Positions 30,153 through 38,400 of a stretch of 64,000 bases of DNA are shown here, piece by piece. Source of the stretch: an uncultured Ramlibacter sp. (GTDB lineage Bacteria > Pseudomonadota > Gammaproteobacteria > Burkholderiales > Burkholderiaceae_C); the NCBI RefSeq assembly GCF_936925435.1, contig NZ_CAKZHQ010000002.1, forward strand, positions 310,001 through 374,000, in the 5' to 3' direction. The first letter of the stretch is position 1; each line of letters begins with the position of its first letter. Both the position numbers and the translations under genes were made by a program. Below the pieces are notes generated by a model. That model had not been told where the DNA came from. It ran no database searches and worked only from the letters and a program-made list of their open reading frames with translations.

Positions 30153-30869
30153 TCAGACCGGTTTGCGCCGCAGACGCAAATTGAGCATCTCCACCACCAC
30201 CGAGAAGGCCATGGCGAAGTAGATGTAACCCTTGGGCACATGGTGGCCGAAGCCCTCGGCCACCAGCACCATGCCCACCATCACCAGGAAGGACAGGGCC
30301 AACATCTTGATCGTGGGGTGGGCCGAGACGAAGCGGCCGATGGCGCCGGCAAACAGCATCATCATGCCCACCGACAGGATCACCGCCGCGACCATCACGG
30401 CGATCTCGTCGACCATGCCCACGGCCGTGATGATGGAGTCCAGAGAGAACACCATGTCCACCAGCATGATCTGCACGATGACGGCGGTGAAGCTGGCCCC
30501 GGCGCCGGCCGCCGCGTGGCCCTCGCCGCCTTCGAGCGACTGGTGAATCTCGCCGGTGCTCTTCCAGATCAGGAACAGGCCGCCCAGGATCAGCACCAGG
30601 TCGCGGCCGGAGATCGCGCGGCCGAACCAGGGCACGGTGAACAGCGGCGCCGTCAGGCCGATGATCCAGGACAGCAGCATCAGCAGGCCCAGGCGCATGA
30701 ACATGGCCATGAACAGGCCCAGCCTGCGCGCCAGTTCGCGCCGCTCGGGCGGCAGCTTGTCCACCAGGATGGAGATGAAGACGATGTTGTCGATGCCCAG
30801 CACCAGCTCCAGCGCTGTCAGCGTGGCCAGCGCGATCCAGGTGTTGGGGTCGGTCAGCAGTTCCAGCAT
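30153..30869 (-). CDS. TerC family integral membrane protein
   Basis: 238-residue polytopic protein of the TerC family, whose members are linked to metal (often Mn2+) efflux or metalation of exported proteins. It has the conserved membrane acidic motifs LELVLGIDNIVFISI near the start and MVFSLDSIITAVGM in the middle, with about seven hydrophobic segments. It is probably last in a minus-strand algZ-algR-exporter-terC transcript, 20 bases after the exporter gene. The substrate cannot be read from sequence. Confidence 0.9.
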   Translation of the reverse strand: MLELLTDPNTWIALATLTALELVLGIDNIVFISILVDKLPPERRELARRLGLFMAMFMRLGLLMLLSWIIGLTAPLFTVPWFGRAISGRDLVLILGGLFLIWKSTGEIHQSLEGGEGHAAAGAGASFTAVIVQIMLVDMVFSLDSIITAVGMVDEIAVMVAAVILSVGMMMLFAGAIGRFVSAHPTIKMLALSFLVMVGMVLVAEGFGHHVPKGYIYFAMAFSVVVEMLNLRLRRKPV

Positions 30870-30889
30870 CGGTCACTCCAGGTTGTTGT

Positions 30890-32065
30890 TCATGTCCCCA
30901 GCAGTTCACCCACGGGCTTGAGGTCGTCGACACGGTCGCAGACCGCCTTGACCACCATCATGATGGGGATGCCCAGCAGCAGGCCCCAGACACCCCACAG
31001 CCAGCCCCAGGCCAGCACGCCGATGAAGACCGCCACCGGGTTCATGCGGCTGGCCTTGCTGGTCAACCAGGGCACCAGCAGGTTGCCCTCGATGGTGTTG
31101 ATCAGCAGCGACGCGCCTCCGACCGCCAACGCCATCTCGATCGAGCCGAACTGCAGGAAGGCCACCAGGCCTGCGCCTCCAGTGACCACGAGCGAGCCAA
31201 TGTAGGGCACCAGATTGAGGACGCCGGCGGCAATGCCCCAGACCACCGCGTGCTTCAGGCCCAGGGCCCAGAAGGCCAGACCCGTGGTCACACCCACCAG
31301 CACGCTGGCCAACAGCTGCACCAGCAGGTAGCGCTGGATCTGTGAGGTGATTTCGTCCAGCGCCTGCACCGTGATCTTCTTGTTGCTCAGGCTGGGCCCG
31401 GTGATCTTGACCAGCTTGCGCCGGAAGGTGTCGCCCGACAGCAGCAGGAAATAGGTCAGGAAGGTGACCACCGTGACCTGGCCGATCAGGCTGGCCAGGC
31501 CCATGGTGCTGGTCCACAGGTGGTCGCGCACGTCGAAGCGCGGCTTCTCGATCACCACCCGCTGCACGCCGCGCTCGTGGGCGGCGGCGGGACTGGCATC
31601 CTGGGCCGCCTGTTCGAGCTGGGCTGCCGCTTTCTGCACCGTGTCGAGCGCGCTGTCGGGGCCGGACTTGTGCCTGCGCATGGAGTCGCGCAACTTGGCG
31701 CTGGCCTCGGGCAGGGTTTCGATCAGCTGGTTGGCGTCGTCGCTGAAGGAATAGACCGCGGCGCCGGAGGCGCCCAGGATGCCCAGGATCAACACGGCGG
31801 CCGAGAGCGCCCTGGGGATGCGCCAGCGCTCCAGCGCGTCGACCACCGGCGACAGCGCGTAGCTGAACATGAAGCCCAGCATCAAGGGAATGAAGAAAGC
31901 GCTGGCCCAGCGCAGCGTCGCCAGCACGGCCAGCACAGTGAGCACCACCAGGCTCATGCTGCGCACGTTGACGGGCATGCGCAACAGGACGTGGGAGGGA
32001 TCTTCGGGATCGACCGCCAGGGGTGGCGCTGCGGCCTTGTTGTCTTCGTTGCGGTCCTGGTCCAT
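30890..32065 (-). CDS. AI-2E family transporter (PerM/YdiK-like)
   Basis: 391-residue polytopic membrane protein of the AI-2E exporter superfamily (members include permeases and Na+/H+ antiporters). A hydrophilic N-terminus is followed by paired transmembrane segments (FFIPLMLGFMFSYALSPVVD), a central cytoplasmic helical region and C-terminal motifs VPYIGSLVVTGGAGL and NTIEGNLLVPWLTSKA. The gene is 43 bases downstream of algR. Its substrate is unknown. Confidence 0.9.
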   Translation of the reverse strand: MDQDRNEDNKAAAPPLAVDPEDPSHVLLRMPVNVRSMSLVVLTVLAVLATLRWASAFFIPLMLGFMFSYALSPVVDALERWRIPRALSAAVLILGILGASGAAVYSFSDDANQLIETLPEASAKLRDSMRRHKSGPDSALDTVQKAAAQLEQAAQDASPAAAHERGVQRVVIEKPRFDVRDHLWTSTMGLASLIGQVTVVTFLTYFLLLSGDTFRRKLVKITGPSLSNKKITVQALDEITSQIQRYLLVQLLASVLVGVTTGLAFWALGLKHAVVWGIAAGVLNLVPYIGSLVVTGGAGLVAFLQFGSIEMALAVGGASLLINTIEGNLLVPWLTSKASRMNPVAVFIGVLAWGWLWGVWGLLLGIPIMMVVKAVCDRVDDLKPVGELLGT

Positions 32066-32108
32066 GCTGCCTTTGTGGTTTGCTTTTTTTCCAGTCCCCC
32101 AGGGCTCC

Positions 32109-32852
32109 TCAGCCCGCCATCGCCTCGCGCACCGCGCTGAGCTGGCGGCGCGAAACCGCCAGCACCTCGTCGATGCCGCTCAGGCGCACCGCCCAGCCTT
32201 CGCCCTCTTCGGGGTCGTCGTGCTTTTCCAGCGCCCGCATCGCGCGGCGCGCCACCAGCGCGTTGCGGTGGACCCGCAGGAATTGCACCGCATGGCGCTC
32301 TTCCAGTTCGCTCAGGGAGGCATCCAGAATATAGCTTCTGGCCACTGTGCGTACGGTCACGTACTTGAGTTCGGCCTTGAAATACAGGACCTCGGCCAGT
32401 GGCACGCGCTCGGTCCGGCCGCGGTCCTGGATCACCAGGGCTTCCATGGCCCCATCAGGCTGCAGCCCCCGTTCCATCAGGACGATACGCTCCACTTTTT
32501 GTAGCGCCACTTGCAGTCGCTCGAGCCGCACCGGCTTGGTCAGGTAGTCCGCCGCCTCCAGCTCGAAGGCAGCCACCGCGTGTTCGGCGTGGGCGGTGAC
32601 GAAGACCACGGCCGGCGGTCGCGGCAGGCCGCGCAAGGCCTGGGCCAGCGCCAGGCCGTCGGCGCCAGGCATGTGGATGTCCAGCAGCACGGCGTCGAAG
32701 TCCTGGCGGCGCAGCAGTTCCATCGCCTGCGTCGCGTTGGCTGCCTCGGCCGCCACCGTGGCCGGCGGGGCCTTGCAGTCCCCCAGCAGGGTGCGCAGCC
32801 GCGCGCGTGCCAGCGTCTCGTCGTCCACCACCAGCAACTGCAGGCCGATCAT
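32109..32852 (-). CDS. algR: LytTR-type response regulator (AlgR-like)
   Basis: 247-residue regulator with a receiver domain (Asp58 in LLDIHMPGADG; acidic pocket VVDDETLARARL) and a C-terminal LytTR DNA-binding domain (about 135-245; VLYFKAELKYVTVRT, FLRVHRNALV). The ATG at 32852 overlaps the kinase stop by 4 bases. In Pseudomonas, algZ-algR lies beside argH and hemC and governs virulence and type IV pili. The argH neighbour is retained here but hemC is about 13 kb away. Confidence 0.92.
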   Translation of the reverse strand: MIGLQLLVVDDETLARARLRTLLGDCKAPPATVAAEAANATQAMELLRRQDFDAVLLDIHMPGADGLALAQALRGLPRPPAVVFVTAHAEHAVAAFELEAADYLTKPVRLERLQVALQKVERIVLMERGLQPDGAMEALVIQDRGRTERVPLAEVLYFKAELKYVTVRTVARSYILDASLSELEERHAVQFLRVHRNALVARRAMRALEKHDDPEEGEGWAVRLSGIDEVLAVSRRQLSAVREAMAG

Positions 32853-33883
32853 GCCGGCACCTCCATGCGCACCTGGTAGACGCCGTCCTTGAGCGCGGTC
32901 TGGAACTGGCCCTGCACATCGTGCAGCAGGTGCAGGCGGTCGCGCACGTTGTCCTGGGCCACGCCGTGGCCGCGCTGGCCCTGGCCGGCGGGCACGGTGT
33001 TGGTCACCTTGACCACCACGGTGCTGCCGCGCAGCTGGGTGCTGATGCGCACCTGGGCGCCGGTGGCGCTGGGCTCGACGCCGTGCTTGACGGCGTTCTC
33101 CACCAGTGGCTGCAGCATCAGCGGTGGCACCCGGGCGCTGCCGGCCAGCGGATCCAGCGCCCATTCCACCTGCAGCCGCTCACCGAAACGCACCTGCTCG
33201 ATGTCCAGGTAGCGCCGCGCAAGGGCGATCTCCTCGGCCAGGGTCACGGCGTCGCCCTGGTCGATCAAGGCATGGCGGAACAGGTCGGACAGGTCTTCCA
33301 GGATGGCCTCGGCCCGCGCGGGGTCCTCGCGCACCAGGGCGATCGCGCTGTTGAGGGTGTTGAACAGGAAGTGCGGCCGGATGCGCGCCTGCAGTTCCGA
33401 CAGGCGGGCCGCGGTCGCCGCAGGCGTGCGGCCCTTGGCGCGCAGCACCAGGGCGGCCACCAGGGCAGCCGACAGCACGGCGCCGGCAAAGGCCGAGGCG
33501 ACCCAGGGCACGGGCCCGACGAAGCCGACCACGGCCAGCAGGCCGCAGCCATAGAGGCCGGCCAGCATGCCCAGACAGACGCCGAAAGCCTGCTGGCCGG
33601 CGGCCGGCAGGCGCTCGAGCAGGCGCTTGAGACTGCAGGCCACGATCAGCCAGGCCAGAGTGGCCGGCAGGGCCGCGCCGCTGAGCACCGCCACCCGGGC
33701 CAGCCATTCCAGGAAACCGGCGGCGCCGAACATGGCGCCCACCATCATCACGCCCTCGACAAACAGCACGGCGCGCAGGATCACACCCACCTGGCAGGCG
33801 TCAAAAACCAGGGCGCGCGGGGGCCGGACCGGCGCCTGACGGGGCAGGTCGGAGAAGGCCGATAAAATTTGCGAGTCTTTCAT
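32849..33883 (-). CDS. algZ: LytS/AlgZ-type sensor histidine kinase
   Basis: 344-residue membrane kinase with several hydrophobic segments in residues 30-148, phospho-acceptor His171 in IRPHFLFNTLNSA, and a C-terminal ATPase domain with LMLQPLVENAVKHGV and GHGVAQDNVRDRL. No periplasmic sensor domain is evident. The ATG at 33883 is preferred to a TTG one codon upstream. It is divergent from argH across 65 bases and coupled to algR by ATGA. Confidence 0.92.
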   Translation of the reverse strand: MKDSQILSAFSDLPRQAPVRPPRALVFDACQVGVILRAVLFVEGVMMVGAMFGAAGFLEWLARVAVLSGAALPATLAWLIVACSLKRLLERLPAAGQQAFGVCLGMLAGLYGCGLLAVVGFVGPVPWVASAFAGAVLSAALVAALVLRAKGRTPAATAARLSELQARIRPHFLFNTLNSAIALVREDPARAEAILEDLSDLFRHALIDQGDAVTLAEEIALARRYLDIEQVRFGERLQVEWALDPLAGSARVPPLMLQPLVENAVKHGVEPSATGAQVRISTQLRGSTVVVKVTNTVPAGQGQRGHGVAQDNVRDRLHLLHDVQGQFQTALKDGVYQVRMEVPA

Positions 33884-33948
33884 CAACAGTCGGGTTGCTG
33901 CCCCATTATTGGTGAATCGGCGCGAAACACGTTAATCCGGACACATTG

Positions 33949-35370
33949 ATGAACCAACTCGACAAAAAATCCCAGGCCTGGTCGGCGCTGTTCTCCGAGC
34001 CCATGAGCGAGTTGGTCAAGCGCTACACCGCCAGCGTGTTCTTCGACAAGCGCCTGTGGCAGGCCGACATCCAGGGCTCGCTGGCCCACGCCGGCATGCT
34101 GGCCGCCCAGGGCATCCTGTCAGCGGCCGACCATGCCGCCATCGAAAAGGGCATGGCCCAGATCAGCCAGGAGATCGCATCGGGCGCCTTCGACTGGAAG
34201 CTGGACCTGGAGGACGTGCACCTGAACATCGAGGCGCGCCTGACCCAGCTGGCCGGCGACGCCGGCAAGCGCCTGCACACCGGCCGCAGCCGCAATGACC
34301 AGGTCGCCACCGACGTGCGCCTGTGGCTGCGCGGCGAGATCGACGCCATCAGCAGTCTGCTGGTCGAACTGCAAAAGGCCCTGGTCGACATCGCCGAAAA
34401 GAACGTCGAGGTCATCCTGCCCGGCTTCACCCACCTGCAGGTGGCCCAGCCGGTGAGCTTCGGCCACCATATGCTGGCCTACGTGGAGATGTTCAGCCGC
34501 GATGCCGAGCGCATGGATGATGTGCGCCGCCGCACCAACCGCCTGCCGCTGGGCGCCGCCGCCCTGGCCGGCACCAGCTACCCGCTGGACCGCGAGCTGG
34601 TCGCCCGGACTCTGGGCATGGTCGACGACAAGGGCCGGCCCCAGGTCTGCCAGAACTCGCTGGACGCCGTCAGCGACCGCGACTTCGCCATCGAATTCAC
34701 GGCCGCCGCCACGCTGGCCATGGTCCACATCAGCCGCTTCTCCGAAGAGCTGATCCTGTGGATGAGCCAGAACTTCAGCTTCATCCGCATCGCCGACCGC
34801 TTCACCACCGGCTCGTCCATCATGCCGCAGAAGAAGAACCCGGACGTGCCGGAACTGGCGCGCGGCAAGACCGGCCGCGTGGTCGGCCACCTGATGGGCC
34901 TGATCACCCTGATGAAGGGCCAGCCCCTGGCCTACAACAAGGACAACCAGGAAGACAAGGAACCGCTGTTCGACACCGTGGACACCCTGAAGGACACGCT
35001 GCGCATCTTTGCCGAGATGGTCGAAGGCATCACCGTGCAACCCGAGGCCATGGAAAAAGCCGCCCTCAGGGGCTATGCCACAGCCACCGACCTGGCCGAC
35101 TACCTGGTCAAGAAGGGCCTGCCCTTCCGCGACGCCCACGAGACCGTGGCCCATGCGGTCAAGGCCGCCACCAGCCATGGCGTCGACCTGTCGGAGCTGC
35201 CCCTGTCCGAACTGCAGAAGTTCAACCCGGCCATCGAGAAGGACGTGTACGACGTGCTGTCGCTGCGCGGCTCTCTCAACGCCCGCAGCACGCTGGGCGG
35301 CACGGCCCCGGCCCAGGTGCGCGCCCAGATCGCGCGCCACCGCAACCGCCTGTCACAGCCGGGCGCCTGA
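33949..35370 (+). CDS. argH: argininosuccinate lyase
   Basis: Last step of arginine synthesis. The 473-residue member of the fumarase/aspartase superfamily has the signature [12 protein letters not shown] (catalytic serines 289-290), [13 protein letters not shown] and [16 protein letters not shown] use the ATG at 33949; a TTG precedes it directly. It is adjacent and divergent to algZ, as in pseudomonads. Confidence 0.98.
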   Translation: MNQLDKKSQAWSALFSEPMSELVKRYTASVFFDKRLWQADIQGSLAHAGMLAAQGILSAADHAAIEKGMAQISQEIASGAFDWKLDLEDVHLNIEARLTQLAGDAGKRLHTGRSRNDQVATDVRLWLRGEIDAISSLLVELQKALVDIAEKNVEVILPGFTHLQVAQPVSFGHHMLAYVEMFSRDAERMDDVRRRTNRLPLGAAALAGTSYPLDRELVARTLGMVDDKGRPQVCQNSLDAVSDRDFAIEFTAAATLAMVHISRFSEELILWMSQNFSFIRIADRFTTGSSIMPQKKNPDVPELARGKTGRVVGHLMGLITLMKGQPLAYNKDNQEDKEPLFDTVDTLKDTLRIFAEMVEGITVQPEAMEKAALRGYATATDLADYLVKKGLPFRDAHETVAHAVKAATSHGVDLSELPLSELQKFNPAIEKDVYDVLSLRGSLNARSTLGGTAPAQVRAQIARHRNRLSQPGA

Positions 35371-35404
35371 TTTCAGCTACCCTCCCTGCGCACAGGAGGG
35401 AAGA

Positions 35405-38400
35405 GTGAAGAACATTCTCAGGACAGCCGCGGCCCTGGCATGGCTGGCCGCAACGACCGCCCAGGCCCTGCAGATCAGCAGTCTGACGCCGCAGGGCGAG
35501 GTGGCCCAGGTCCGCCAGGTGGCGGCCAAGCTCGACAGCGCCGCCGTCAACTTCGGCGACCCCAAGGCCCCTGCCCCGCTGGCCCTGAACTGCAGCGATG
35601 CCCAGGCCAGCAAGGGCACGGCGCGCTGGAACAGCGAGCGCGAGTGGGTCTTCCAGTTCGACGAGGACCTGCCGCCCGGCGTCAGCTGCACGCTGCAGGT
35701 GCGCGCCGGCTTCAAGTCGCCCCAGGGCGCCGAGCTGGCCGCCGGCAGCCACAAATTCAACACCGGCGGCCCCTTCGTCCAGCAGTTGCGTCCCAGCACC
35801 TACCAGCGCATCGACGAGGAGCAATTCTTCGTGCTGCAGCTCAATGGCCCGGCCACGCTGCAAAGCGTGCGCGACAACCTGTGGTGCGCCGTCGAAGGCC
35901 TGGGCGAGCGGGTGCCGGTGCGCCTGCTCGAAGGCAAGGAGCGCAGCACCTACCTCCAGGCCCTGCGCCTGGACAAAGCGGCGGAGAAAGACCCGCTGCG
36001 CTATGTGAGCTTCGCCTGCAACCGGCGCCTGCCGCCGGCGGCCAAGGTGCAGGTGGTCTACGGCAAGGGCATCGCCACGCCCTCGGGCGTGGCCAACAGC
36101 GTGGAAAAACGTTACGTCTTCCAGGTGCGCGAGCCCTTCGCCGCCAGCTTTGGCTGCGAGCGCGAGAACGCACAGGCGCCTTGCCTGCCGATCCGGCCCA
36201 TGAACCTGTCGTTCAACGCGCCGGTGGCGCGCAAGCTGGCCGCGCAGATCCGTCTGGTCTCGCCCAAGGAGACACTCAAGCCCAGCTTCGACCAGGACGG
36301 CAGCGACGGCGAGAGCGTGGTCAACGCGGTCAGCTTCAAGACCGGCCTGTCCGAACAGACCGCTTACACGCTGGAGCTGCCCAAGGATTTCCAGGACGCC
36401 TCGGGCCGCGCGCTGCGCAACGCCGGCAACTTCCCGCTCAAGGTGGCGACCGGCGCCATGCCGCCGCTGGCCAAGTTCGCCGCCGCGCCCTTCGGCATCA
36501 TCGAACGCTTCGCCGAACCGCAAGGCGGGCCGCTGCTGCCGGTGACCCTGCGCAAGGTCGAAGCGGCCCTGCAGGTGCGCGGCTACGCGCCCGGCAAGGT
36601 CAGCGACCTGCAGGCGCGCACCGACGCCGACATCATTGCCTGGCAGCGCAAGGTGCAGCGCTACGAGCAATGGAACGTGGCGCGCGCGCAGGCCAGACGC
36701 GACGTGAAGGCTGCGCTGCCCAAGGTGCTGGAAGCGCGCGACAAGGACTGGGTGCAGGCCCGCATGGTCTCGCTGCTCGATGGCCAGGCCCATGTCAGGA
36801 CCCTGGACCTGCCCAAGCCGGTGGGCAACGACCCGCGGCCCTTCGAGGTGGTGGGCATTCCTCTGACACCGGGCTTCCATGTGGTGGAGATCGCCTCGCA
36901 GGTGCTGGGCCAGTCGTTGCTGGACGAGCGCCACGGCGGCGCGCGGACCATGTACGTGCGCACCTCCGCCCTGGTCACCAACCTGGGCGTGCACTTCAAG
37001 CTGGGCCGCGAGAACGCCCTGGCCTGGGTGACCACGCTGGACAAGGGCGCGGTCGTTCCCAACGCCGTGGTGCGCGTGTCGGACTGCAGCGGCAAGGAGC
37101 TGGCGAGCGCCACCACCAACGCCCAGGGCATCGCCGACCTCAAGGGCCTGAGCCCGCAAGCGCCGCGCTGCGCCGGCGAGGACGAGTACCGCAACGCCTA
37201 CTTCGTCAGCGCCCGCGCCAGCGCCGGCGGCGTGGAGGACATGGCTTTCACCTGGAGCGACTGGCAACGCGGCATCGAGCCCTGGCGCTTCAACGTGGAG
37301 ACCAGCAACGAGCCGCGCCCCGACGAACGCGTCCACACCATCCTGGACCGCAGCCTGCTGCGCGCCGGCGAGACCGTGTCCATGAAGCACATCGCGCGCA
37401 CCGAGACGCGCACGGGCTTCGGCCTGCCCGCGCTGCTGCCCGAGCAGTTGGTGGTCACCCATGTGGGCAGCGGCCAGCAATTCACGCAGGCCCTGGCCTG
37501 GCGCAAGACCGCCGGCGGTGGCCAGAGCGCGGAAAGCCAGTTCGCCATCCCGCCGGCGGCCAAGCTGGGCGAGTACGAGGTGGCGCTCAAGCGCCAGGAC
37601 CGCAGCTTCAGCAGTGGCAGCTTCCGGGTCGAGGAATTCCGCCTGCCGGTGCTGGAAGGCCGCATCGCGCCGACCGACAAGAAAGCCCTGGTCAATGTCC
37701 GCTCCGTGCCCACCGACGTGCAGGTCAACTACGTCTCGGGCGGGCCGGCCGCCAACCTGCCGGTGCGCGTGTCGGCCCTGCTGCGGGCCAAGAGCCTGGC
37801 CTATGCCGACCACGATGCCTTCAGCTTCAACCCGCCGCGCGGCCTGCGCGAGGGCTCGTCCAGCGGCGAGGAGGAAAGCACGGCCGCGCAGGACCAGCGC
37901 CTGGTGGCCGACAAGCTGCCGCTGACCCTGGACCGCAACGGCGCCGGCAAGATCGCCATCAACGAGCTTCCTGCAGCCAAGCAGCCGCAGGAACTGCTGC
38001 TCGAAGCCAGCTATGCCGACCCCAATGGCGAGGTCCAGACCCTGCGCAGCGTCAACACCCTGTGGCCGGCGGCCGTGGTGGCCGGCATCAAGACCGAGGG
38101 CTGGGTTTCCGCCAGCCAGAAGATCCGCTTCCAGGCCCTGGCTCTGCAGACCGACGGCAAACCCGCGGCCGATGTGCCGCTGGAGGTCAAGGCCACGGCG
38201 CGCATCGTCACCACCAGCCGCAAGCGCATGGTCGGCGGCTTCTACACCTACGACAACAAGACCGAGCTCAAGGACCTGGGATCGGTGTGCAGCGGCAAGA
38301 GCGACAGCCGTGGCCTGCTGCTGTGTGAGACCAGGCTGGGTGAGGCCGGCGAAGTGGAACTGGTGGTCACGGCCAGGGACGCACAGGGCAACAGCATGCA

